Origin: JAEUMD01 sp036768475 | GTDB lineage: Bacteria; Pseudomonadota; Alphaproteobacteria; Rhizobiales; Hyphomicrobiaceae | Length of the DNA: 64,000 nt | Assembly (NCBI GenBank): GCA_036768475.1 | Contig: DAIPMW010000006.1 | Location: 103,224-167,223, forward strand | Reading direction: 5' to 3' | Shown here: positions 17,868 through 25,421 of the stretch, piece after piece | Layout: each line of letters starts with the position of its first letter | How positions within the stretch are numbered: the stretch's first letter is position 1 | Position numbers and translations under genes: made by a program | Notes under the pieces: generated by a model | What the model was told of the DNA's origin: nothing | The model's database searches: none | The model's input: the letters and a program-made list of their open reading frames with translations, nothing else

Positions 17868-18675
17868 TATGGGTGCCGCGGTTGCCCAGGGCCTGGAACG
17901 CGAAGCCGCTTGGCGGCAGAGCCGGATGATCAAGTGGGCCATCATAACGGCGGCAGGCATTTTAGTGCTGTGGCTTGCCGCATGGCGAATTGATCTCAAC
18001 TTTTTTGCCGTGCTTCAAGGCCTGCCCCATATGGCAGACGTGTTCATGCGCATGGTGCCGCCCGACTTTGCGTACATGGAACGCCTGATCGATCCCACGA
18101 TCGAGACGATCCAGATCGCTGTGTGGGGAACACTGCTGGCAGTCGTCGCTTCAGCGCCGTTATGCCTGCTCGCAGCGCACAACACGACACCGCACCCGAT
18201 CATCTATTCGGTCACGCGCGTCTTCCTCAATCTGTTGCGTAGCATCAACGAGCTGATCTACGCGCTTATCCTCGTAAGTGCGGTGGGATTGGGGCCATAT
18301 CCTGGCGTCCTGGCGATTGCGCTGCACGCCACAGGCATGTTGGCCAAATTCGTCGCAGAGGAAATTGAACACGTCAATCGCGGTCCAATCGAAGCCTTGC
18401 AATCGGCAGGTGCAGGACGCATGCAGATCATTCTTATGGGCATCCTCCCTCAGATCCTGCCCGCGCTTGTAGGCTATATTCTGTATCGCTTCGATGTTAG
18501 CATCCGTTCCGCCACGGTGCTGGGCCTGGTGGGCGCCGGTGGTCTTGGATTCTCGTTGATCACGACCATGAAGATGTTCAGGTATCACGAGACGGCCGCC
18601 TCGATCCTCATGATCATTTTGTTGATCATGTTGGCTGACTGGATCAGTTCGCGACTGCAGAAGAAGATCCTGTAA
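17851..18675 (+). CDS. phnE: Phosphonate ABC transporter permease, second subunit
   Basis: A second PhnE-type permease of about 274 residues with the EAA loop IEALQSAGAGRMQIILMGIL. The likely start is GTG at 17851, 17 nt inside phnC, with GGAGG 6 nt upstream; an ATG at 17836 lacks a ribosome site. The overlap points to translational coupling. The gene order phnD-phnE-phnC-phnE, with permeases on both sides of the ATPase, differs from the E. coli order. A hairpin terminator follows 8 nt after the stop. Confidence 0.88.
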   Translation: MTLASSMGAAVAQGLEREAAWRQSRMIKWAIITAAGILVLWLAAWRIDLNFFAVLQGLPHMADVFMRMVPPDFAYMERLIDPTIETIQIAVWGTLLAVVASAPLCLLAAHNTTPHPIIYSVTRVFLNLLRSINELIYALILVSAVGLGPYPGVLAIALHATGMLAKFVAEEIEHVNRGPIEALQSAGAGRMQIILMGILPQILPALVGYILYRFDVSIRSATVLGLVGAGGLGFSLITTMKMFRYHETAASILMIILLIMLADWISSRLQKKIL

Positions 18676-18683
18676 ACAAATAG

Positions 18684-18712
18684 CCGCCGGTCGACGAATA
18701 GTTGACCGGCGG
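18684..18712 (+). terminator. Terminator of the phosphonate operon
   Basis: CCGCCGGTC (18684-18692) pairs perfectly with GACCGGCGG (18704-18712) over an 11-nt loop. It lies just after the second permease stop and lacks a long T run. Confidence 0.65.
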
Positions 18713-18899
18713 GGCAATTGACAGGATTCACGGCCGCGCTCAAGGCTAATGCCGGTTCGTGGCGACACACGCACAAACGGTGCAGCACGGTGTCGCGATT
18801 GGCGCCCGTTCAAGGCGTATTCCATCAACCGCCATGCTGTCCGCATTGCGGGTGAGTTGAAATTGTGGCTGGCTAGCAATGCGCGGAAGGATGGGATGA

Positions 18900-20555
18900 A
18901 TGGCCATCATTTCGTTCTTTTTTCACCTGTTCGGTGCTGTATTCCTCCTGCTCTACGCGGTGCGGATGGTGCGTACCGGAATCGAACGAGCATTTGGACC
19001 ATCGTTCAAACGCATATTCATGCAAAGTGGTGGTCGTGTTCAATCGGCAGCTACGGGCCTGTGTTTCGCGGTCGTACTTCAGAGTTCTGCGGGCGTAGCG
19101 CTACTGGCTGCCGGCTTCGCGGGCGCAGGCCTTATCTCCTTTACATCCGGGCTTGCTGTCGTGTTGGGCGCCGACATGGGTTCGGCACTCCTGATCCAGG
19201 TTCTGTCGCAACCCCTTGATTGGCTCGTGCCGGTGCTTCTGACTGTTGGGGCGGGCATCTTCATAAAAACCGAGCAACGCCGATTCCGCCAGGCTGGCCG
19301 GATTATTCTCGGTATCGCATTCGTTCTGATCTCCCTGCAGTTCTTGCGCGAAACGATGGATCCGATACGGGAGGCGAATTTTCTCCCCTCGATTGCGCTA
19401 TATCTGAAGCAAGATTTTGTGACGGCGTTTATCGTCGGTGCAGCACTCACTTGGCTTATGCACTCGTCTGTTGCGGTCGTGCTGATGTGCGTCACGTTGG
19501 TATCGGTTGGTTCGTTTCCGATTGAGGTTGGAGTCGCGATTGTCCTTGGCTCGAATCTCGGCAGTGCCATCGTTCCAGTCTGGTTGACGAGGCCGATGCC
19601 AAATCAGGCGCGAAGGATTCCAATGGCGGCGCTCATGCTGCGGGGCGGGTGGGCCGTAGTTGCGTTGCTGATCATGAGTCTATTTTCCATTCCATTTGAG
19701 GCATTGAAAATCACCCCGGCCCAGACGCTGGTGAGTGCTCATATGGCCTTCAACTTCGCGATGCTGCTTTTCCTGCCATTCATCGGTTCAGTCGAGAAAC
19801 TGATGCTTCGGCTCATGCCAGATCAGGCCGTGGAGGCGGGAACCGCGGATGCAGAGAATCGCTCTGTTCTTGATCCCGCGTTGCTCGATCGTCCGAAGCT
19901 TGCCATGACGTGTCTGAGACGCGAGGTGCTGCGGATGCAAGAGATGACGGGCAAGATGTTCAACCAAGTCCAAGACATCTATGCCAAAGGTGACAAGGCG
20001 CACGCTCGCGCGGTCATCCAGCAGGACAAGGATGTCAATCTGGCACTCGATGGTATTCGCCGCTATGTAGCACGGCTCTCCTCTGAAACCTTGGCTGAGG
20101 ACGATGCAGAGCGAGTTCGCGAACTGGTTGAATATGCCATCGCCGTTGAATCTGCTGCGGACGTCGTGACGAAGCGACTGATCCCGCGTGGGCTACAAAA
20201 AGTTGCGGAAGGCATAGAACTCTCGCAAGAAGGCGCAGGCGAGATCACGCGAATGCACAACAACATTCAGGCAAGCTTGCCGCTGGCCTCAAATGTCCTC
20301 ATTGCCGACGATCCCGAGAGCGCCATGCTGCTCTTGGAAAGCAAGGACGAGATTGCGCGAATGATGCGAGAGAGCAGAAAAAACCATTTGCATCGGCTCA
20401 GCCGAGGGTCGGCGCAAACGTTTGAATCAAGCAATATGCATCTTGAAACGCTAACTGCGCTAAAGGACTTCAATAGCTTGATTGCTAGCGTGGCTTATCC
20501 GATCGTCAAGCGAAACGGTCAGCTCTTGGAAACACGGCTCATCAGAAGACTCTAG
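18900..20555 (+). CDS. Na+/phosphate cotransporter family protein (NptA/YjbB type) with PhoU-like domain
   Basis: The 551-residue protein has about eight membrane segments in residues 1-310, in two inverted repeats each with the family Q/H-S-S motif (VVLQSSAGVALLAAG and WLMHSSVAVVLMCV). A soluble C-terminal PhoU-like helical domain covers about 340-545. Such proteins move phosphate across the inner membrane with sodium; YjbB of E. coli exports excess phosphate. Right after a phosphonate operon that frees phosphate, an outlet for surplus phosphate makes sense. That role is inferred. It lies 224 bp beyond the phn terminator region and probably has its own promoter. Confidence 0.85.
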   Translation: MAIISFFFHLFGAVFLLLYAVRMVRTGIERAFGPSFKRIFMQSGGRVQSAATGLCFAVVLQSSAGVALLAAGFAGAGLISFTSGLAVVLGADMGSALLIQVLSQPLDWLVPVLLTVGAGIFIKTEQRRFRQAGRIILGIAFVLISLQFLRETMDPIREANFLPSIALYLKQDFVTAFIVGAALTWLMHSSVAVVLMCVTLVSVGSFPIEVGVAIVLGSNLGSAIVPVWLTRPMPNQARRIPMAALMLRGGWAVVALLIMSLFSIPFEALKITPAQTLVSAHMAFNFAMLLFLPFIGSVEKLMLRLMPDQAVEAGTADAENRSVLDPALLDRPKLAMTCLRREVLRMQEMTGKMFNQVQDIYAKGDKAHARAVIQQDKDVNLALDGIRRYVARLSSETLAEDDAERVRELVEYAIAVESAADVVTKRLIPRGLQKVAEGIELSQEGAGEITRMHNNIQASLPLASNVLIADDPESAMLLLESKDEIARMMRESRKNHLHRLSRGSAQTFESSNMHLETLTALKDFNSLIASVAYPIVKRNGQLLETRLIRRL

Positions 20556-20672
20556 TAGGGTATGTAGGTACTGGGGAGCGGCAAGCTGAAGCGGGGTCGA
20601 ACATGGCTCGCTGAGAACAGCTTCGGCGAGGACGACAACGGATTGATACGGCGGATATTTTGATACGGCGGA

Positions 20673-21482
20673 TCATGTATCTGATGGCATGGCGGAGCCG
20701 CAGCGGCTTGGATCCATGAGGGATTGCAGTTCCCCAAACAAGTCAGGCACACACGCAAGCAGAAAGTTGCCCTTTCGAAGCCCGTTATTCGCAAAAAAAT
20801 CCGTAGTCCGCCCCCCTGCCTCCACAACCAGTAGGATGCCGGCCGCCGCATCCCACGAATTGAGGTGAAGGCCACAGAATGCATCGCTATGTCCGCGAGC
20901 AACGTCGGCCAGCGCCAATGCCGCCGATCCTCTCCAACGGAAGTCGAGGCCGGCACTCAGTACTTGTTGAATGGAGTTGCTGTAATTCGATGGAGGAGGC
21001 TTGCGCCGCCAACAGCCGATTTCGATCATCGCGAATTTTAGATCCGGCGTTGATGCCACAGATATGCGTTGCCCATTGCAAAATGCGCCACATCCGCGCT
21101 GGGTCGAATAAAGTAGATCGAGCTCGGGATCATAGATTACTCCAACACATGGCTCGCCACCGCGAACGTAGCCAATCGAGATGGCATAATGTGGTATTCC
21201 GCGCACGTAATTGCTGGTCCCATCAATGGGATCGACAAACCATGTCGAGCTGCTCAAGACACCGCTCATTTCCTCGCCGAACACAGTGTCATCGGGATAC
21301 TCGGTTGAGATTCGCTGTCTGATTATTCTTTCGGCCTCCTGATCCAAATCGGTAACGTAATCCTGCGGGCCTTTGAGCTTCACTGTGAAACGTGAATTGG
21401 CTCGGAATTCTCTAATCAATGCGCCAACACTGCGGGAAACATCTATTGCAAATGAAAGTCGTTCGGAATCAGTGCCGACCAT
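20673..21482 (-). CDS. Inositol-monophosphatase-family phosphatase
   Basis: This Mg2+-dependent phosphatase has the metal-site motifs TVFGEEMSG (residues 67-75) and WFVDPIDGTSNYVRG (81-95), and the C-terminal WDAAAGILLVVEAGG. The start MVGTDSER at 21482 gives 269 residues, normal for the family; upstream ATG frames add a non-homologous stretch. Family members hydrolyse inositol phosphates, fructose-1,6-bisphosphate, histidinol phosphate or 3'-phosphoadenosine phosphate. It converges on the Na/Pi gene and follows the GntR regulator gene in the same direction, so it may belong to the sulfonate module, but its substrate is not evident. Confidence 0.8.
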   Translation of the reverse strand: MVGTDSERLSFAIDVSRSVGALIREFRANSRFTVKLKGPQDYVTDLDQEAERIIRQRISTEYPDDTVFGEEMSGVLSSSTWFVDPIDGTSNYVRGIPHYAISIGYVRGGEPCVGVIYDPELDLLYSTQRGCGAFCNGQRISVASTPDLKFAMIEIGCWRRKPPPSNYSNSIQQVLSAGLDFRWRGSAALALADVARGHSDAFCGLHLNSWDAAAGILLVVEAGGRTTDFFANNGLRKGNFLLACVPDLFGELQSLMDPSRCGSAMPSDT

Positions 21483-21677
21483 TTTAAAGAACCTGTGAGT
21501 CGATCCGGGGGTGCCGGAGGTTGTTTCGTCTGAGTTGGACAGCAAAATTAGCGGGCTCCGCCACGCCCGTACAATAGGCAACTCAAAGTGGGGTCAGCAC
21601 GTCGACCTGCCGCGGTATGGCAACGATCTCCAGTCGTCGTTTCCGAGGCGATGTATAGGCAGGCAATGGCGCGGTTC

Positions 21678-22421
21678 TCAACGCAGCGACACGCCGTAAT
21701 ATGCATTCCCGAGGTGACACACGCTTACGCGCCACTCAATGACGTTGCCGTCCAGATCGTACATGCGGCGGTCGAGTTTGAGCAGCGGCGCGCCCTCATC
21801 CACACCGAGCAGTTTGGCTTGGTTCCGTCCCGCAGCAACGGCCTGTATGCGCTCATCACCGCGCGCGACGGTTATGCCGAAATGCTTCTGGAAATAGTCG
21901 TAAAGCGTATTGGGAATGCTTTCGAGCTTCTCCAGCAGCCCAAAGCGCGATGCGGGCAGGACAAGTGTTTCAACGATGAATGGCCGGTTGTTGCGCGTGC
22001 GCACGCGTGCGATCTTGATTACGTCGTCGGTAGCGCCGAGGCCAAGCTTTTTTCGCTCAACCTCTGTCGCCTTGGCGCGCACGATGCGTGCCGATTTGGA
22101 ATCTGGTCCGATCGGATTGCCGTCACTGTCGAACAAGTTGAAAAAGCGAAACAGCATGTCCGAGGGAGTGTGTTCGACTACGAATGTGCCTCGACCCTGA
22201 CGGCGTACAAGCAGCCCGTCGGCTGCGAGGCTGTCGAGCGCCTTGCGCGCGGTGCCTTGGCTGACGCCCATTTCGCGGGCGAGTTCGAACTCGTTGGGAA
22301 TGAGTTGACCTGGCCGCCACGCACCGGTGCTGATGCGCTGCAGCAGTTGCTCGCGCACCTGTGCATAAAGCGGCCGGCTGCCGACCGATTGAGGTCCAGT
22401 TTGTTCCCGCATAGTCGACAC
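21678..22421 (-). CDS. GntR/HutC-family regulator, probable sulfolactate-operon regulator
   Basis: The 247-residue protein has an N-terminal GntR winged helix (about 18-85; ELAREMGVSQGTARKALDSL) and a C-terminal UTRA effector domain (about 100-245; FIVETLVLPASRFGLLE...EWRVSVCHLG). HutC-type regulators bind a small acid and usually repress the adjacent operon. It is divergent from suyAB, and a perfect 14-bp palindrome lies in the gap. The frame opens at GTG 22421, with an ATG at 22412 as alternative. The ligand is probably sulfolactate, by context. Confidence 0.85.
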   Translation of the reverse strand: MSTMREQTGPQSVGSRPLYAQVREQLLQRISTGAWRPGQLIPNEFELAREMGVSQGTARKALDSLAADGLLVRRQGRGTFVVEHTPSDMLFRFFNLFDSDGNPIGPDSKSARIVRAKATEVERKKLGLGATDDVIKIARVRTRNNRPFIVETLVLPASRFGLLEKLESIPNTLYDYFQKHFGITVARGDERIQAVAAGRNQAKLLGVDEGAPLLKLDRRMYDLDGNVIEWRVSVCHLGNAYYGVSLR

Positions 22422-22453
22422 AGCTCAATTCCCTCGTTGCCTGCAGAAATTAT

Positions 22454-22467
22454 ATCTTATATAAGAT
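22454..22467. promoter_or_regulatory. Probable GntR operator between the regulator and suyA
   Basis: ATCTTAT/ATAAGAT is a perfect 14-bp palindrome in the 127-bp divergent gap. Its AT-rich TATATAAG core could overlap a promoter, which fits repression of both directions. Confidence 0.6.
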
Positions 22468-22548
22468 CTGTTGTCAGCAAGGCCGATGGCTGAGGCACGG
22501 TGAAAATCGAATGTGCCGCCAGCCTTGCGCCCAGCAGGGAGACCGTCC

Positions 22549-22836
22549 GTGTCAAATCCGCATTTTCTTGTTCACAGCCCGAAAGATAACGTCGGTGTTG
22601 TCGTCGTCGAGGGTTTGAAAGCCGGCACCGAGATGCTCGGCGTCGTCACTGAAAACGATACCACCGTGAAGCTCACCGCCCGCCACGACATACCGATCGG
22701 CCACAAGGTGGCACTCAAGGTACTCAAGTCGGGCGATACGATTATCAAGTACGGCGAGGATATCGGCCGTATGGTCGGCGCCGCCGGCGAGGGCGAGCAC
22801 GTCCACGTTCACAATCTCAAGACCAAGCGCTGGTGA
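22549..22836 (+). CDS. suyA: (2R)-3-sulfolactate sulfo-lyase, small (alpha) subunit
   Basis: This SAF-domain protein of 95 residues begins MSNPHFLVHSPKDNVGVVVV and ends HVHNLKTKRW, the pattern of SuyA and of the N-terminal domain of altronate/galactarate dehydratases. With SuyB it removes sulfite from (R)-sulfolactate, yielding pyruvate. The GTG at 22549 has AGGGA 8 nt upstream; a GTG at 22513 would add 12 residues unlike the family. It precedes suyB by 10 nt. Assignment to sulfolactate rather than a sugar acid rests on the split subunits and the slcC/comC genes downstream. Confidence 0.8.
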   Translation: MSNPHFLVHSPKDNVGVVVVEGLKAGTEMLGVVTENDTTVKLTARHDIPIGHKVALKVLKSGDTIIKYGEDIGRMVGAAGEGEHVHVHNLKTKRW

Positions 22837-22846
22837 GGGTGCCCTT

Positions 22847-24028
22847 ATGGCTTCAAAGTACTCCAACATGACCTTCAAGGGCTATCGTCGGGCCAACGGC
22901 CGCGTCGGTGTCCGCAACCACGTCATCATTCTGCCGGTTGACGATATTTCCAATGCAGCCTGCGAGGCGGTCGGCAACAACATCAAGGGAACGCTCGCAC
23001 TGCCGCATTCCTACGGCCGCCTGCAATTCGGCGCCGACCTCGACCTTCACTTCCGCACCATGATCGGCACCGGCTCAAATCCCAACGTGGCGGCCGTGAT
23101 CGTTATCGGAATCGAGCCCGGCTGGACCAAGCGCATCGTTGATGGCATCGCCGAGACCGGCAAACCCGTCGCCGGTTTCTCCATCGAGCAGAACGGCGAT
23201 CTGAACACCATCCAGATGGCCTCTCGCAAAGCCAAGGAGTTCGTGCACTACGCAACCGAACTGCAGCGTGAAGAGTGCTCCGTTTCCGAGCTTTGGGTCT
23301 CCACCAAGTGCGGCGAGAGCGACACCACGACCGGCTTGGGCTCCTGTCCGACGGTCGGCAACATGTACGACAAGCTGATCCCCGAGGGCATTTATGGCGT
23401 CTTCGGAGAGACATCCGAGATCACGGGTGCCGAGCACATCTGCAAGGAACGCGCGATCAATCCGGAGGTTGGTGAGCGCTGGTACAAGATGTGGAAGGCC
23501 TACCAGGATGACGTCATCGAAGCCAATAAGGTGGACGATCTTTCCGAGAGCCAGCCGACCAAGGGCAACATCGAAGGCGGCCTGACCACCATCGAGGAAA
23601 AGGCGCTGGGCAATTTGGAAAAGATCGGGCGCACGTCGCGCTATATCGACATCCTCGAGCCTGCCGAACAGCCCAAGGCCGGGCGCGGCCTTTACTTCAT
23701 GGATTCTTCATCTGCGGCCGCCGAGTGCGTGACCCTGATGGCAGCCGGCGGCTATGTCGTTCACACCTTCCCGACCGGACAGGGTAACGTGGTAGGCAAT
23801 CCGATTGTGCCGGTCATCAAGATTTCGGCCAATCCGCGCACCGTGCGCACGATGAGCGAGCACATCGACGTCGACGTCTCCGGCATTCTGCGTCGCGACA
23901 TGACGATCGATCAGGCTGGCGACGCACTGATTGACATGATTGTGCGCACCGCAAATGGCCGCAACACCGCAGCCGAAGCGCTGGGCCATCGCGAGTTCGT
24001 GATGACCAAGCTCTATCGCAGCGCTTGA
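22847..24028 (+). CDS. suyB: (2R)-3-sulfolactate sulfo-lyase, large (beta) subunit
   Basis: The 393-residue protein belongs to the UxaA/GarD dehydratase family (FKGYRRANGRVGVRNHVIIL at the start, a KCGESDTTTGLGSCPTVGN metal-site region in the middle, FPTGQGNVVGNPIVPVIKIS near the end). Conserved cysteines and histidines probably bind iron. Its length without a fused SAF domain matches SuyB; altronate dehydratases are usually near 500 residues with the small domain fused. The reaction releases sulfite and pyruvate in the cytosol. No sulfite exporter or sulfite dehydrogenase gene is in the window, so that step must be elsewhere. Confidence 0.8.
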   Translation: MASKYSNMTFKGYRRANGRVGVRNHVIILPVDDISNAACEAVGNNIKGTLALPHSYGRLQFGADLDLHFRTMIGTGSNPNVAAVIVIGIEPGWTKRIVDGIAETGKPVAGFSIEQNGDLNTIQMASRKAKEFVHYATELQREECSVSELWVSTKCGESDTTTGLGSCPTVGNMYDKLIPEGIYGVFGETSEITGAEHICKERAINPEVGERWYKMWKAYQDDVIEANKVDDLSESQPTKGNIEGGLTTIEEKALGNLEKIGRTSRYIDILEPAEQPKAGRGLYFMDSSSAAAECVTLMAAGGYVVHTFPTGQGNVVGNPIVPVIKISANPRTVRTMSEHIDVDVSGILRRDMTIDQAGDALIDMIVRTANGRNTAAEALGHREFVMTKLYRSA

Positions 24029-24226
24029 TCCATAAAGGACTGTGGGCAGAATCATCTGGCGCGGGTGCTGCCCAATGCGCGGTCGTGCCGCGCTCGCGCC
24101 ACAACCATGAGCCTGCGTAGCACAAGCAGCCACCGAGAAAGCTGCATAACACGAGCACAAGAGTGGGGGCACACGATGAGATCTTGTCGCGTGTCCGAGG
24201 TCAACAGAGTCCCGGGAGGAATGCTC

Positions 24227-25180
24227 ATGACACTTTTCCGCCGTACCTTTATCGCCGTTGCCGGATCGCTAGCACTTGCTGGCAGCGCCTTTGCGGCCGA
24301 CTATCCCTCAAAGCCCATCGACTACATCATTCCCTTCGGGCCTGGTGGCGAGTCTGATATCACCGCGCGCCTGCAACAGCCCTTCTTCAAGGAGAAGTTC
24401 GGCCAGGATCTCGTTGTGTCCTACAAGCCCGGCGGTGGCGGTGCCGTAGGTTGGGCGGAACTCAACCGCCTGACTGCAGACGGCTATACCATCATGGGTG
24501 TCAACCTGCCCCATGTCGTCCTGCAGCCCGCTCAGAAGGACGTTGGCTACAAGACGGATGAATTGAACGTCGCCTATTGGTTCCATTACACGCCGGACGC
24601 CATCGTCGTGTCGGCCGACAGCCCGTTCAAATCGTTGGCTGACCTCATCAAGTTCGCCAAAGAGAATCCCGGCAAGCTGGTGTTCTCCGGGTCCGGCAAG
24701 GGATCGGCCAATCATCTGGCTCAGGTTCGCTTCGACAAGCTCGCCGGCACGAAATCGACCTATGTCGCGTTCAAGGGAACGGGTGCGTCGAACACCGCGC
24801 TGCTTGGCGGGCAGGTCAATGCGTCATGGGGTTACACGACCAGCGCCGCGGCGCTTGGCGAGAAGGCGCGCGTTCTGGCCGTTGCCATGGAGAAGCGTCA
24901 CCCCAAGTATCCAGACGTGCCGACCTTCAAGGAGCTGGGCTTTGATCTCGTCTCCGGCGCATACCGCGGTATCGCGGTGCCGAAGTCCACGCCCGACGAA
25001 ATCCGCAACAAGATTTCCGACATGATCGGCCAGATCAACTCCGATCCGGAATTCCAGAAGAAGATGAGCGAGGGCGGCTTCGCGATGCTCGACGTACCGG
25101 CAGACAAGAATGCTGAATTCTTGAAGGCCAAGTCGGCAGAATTCATTGCCGCCGCCAAAGAAGGTGGCATCCTGAAGTAG
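24227..25180 (+). CDS. TTT-family (TctC) periplasmic binding protein, probable sulfolactate uptake
   Basis: The product starts MTLFRRTFIAVAGSLALAGS, with a signal peptide cleaved after SAFA, then a Bug/TctC domain (DYPSKPIDYIIPFGPGGESD). GGGAGGA lies 6 nt before the ATG at 24227; the ATG at 24221 is too close. It would bind the carboxylate in the periplasm and deliver it to the TctAB pair encoded downstream. Chromohalobacter salexigens uses such a transporter (SlcHFG) for sulfolactate, and the same neighbours are present here. An extensive hairpin separates it from tctA. Confidence 0.85.
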   Translation: MTLFRRTFIAVAGSLALAGSAFAADYPSKPIDYIIPFGPGGESDITARLQQPFFKEKFGQDLVVSYKPGGGGAVGWAELNRLTADGYTIMGVNLPHVVLQPAQKDVGYKTDELNVAYWFHYTPDAIVVSADSPFKSLADLIKFAKENPGKLVFSGSGKGSANHLAQVRFDKLAGTKSTYVAFKGTGASNTALLGGQVNASWGYTTSAAALGEKARVLAVAMEKRHPKYPDVPTFKELGFDLVSGAYRGIAVPKSTPDEIRNKISDMIGQINSDPEFQKKMSEGGFAMLDVPADKNAEFLKAKSAEFIAAAKEGGILK

Positions 25181-25191
25181 GCCGAAGCGAC

Positions 25192-25250
25192 AGAGCCTGA
25201 TCGCATGAGTCGCAAGCTCCCGAGCTTTGAGCGATGCGTGATCAGGTTCT
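25192..25250 (+). terminator. Intra-operon hairpin between tctC and tctA
   Basis: AGAGCCTGATC (25192-25202) pairs with GATCAGGTTCT (25240-25250) at the base, and AAGCTC-CC-GAGCTT (25214-25227) forms the tip, making one long stem-loop. It lies in the 241-bp gap after the binding-protein gene. It may cut transcription or protect the upstream mRNA end, so that more binding protein than membrane subunits is made. The function is inference. Confidence 0.55.
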
Positions 25251-25421
25251 CCAGCAAGGACTTGAGAGTCCGAACTGGACCTCGTGTTGCCAGGCGGAAC
25301 ACCACTTCTAAGATCACCTGAGTGGGAGGGATAAAGTCCCTCCCGCTTCCTGAACCATCTCAAGCCAGTCCGCAGATTACGTGCTGGATCGTCAACGGCC
25401 CGAACGAGGAGCCTTGCCGGT

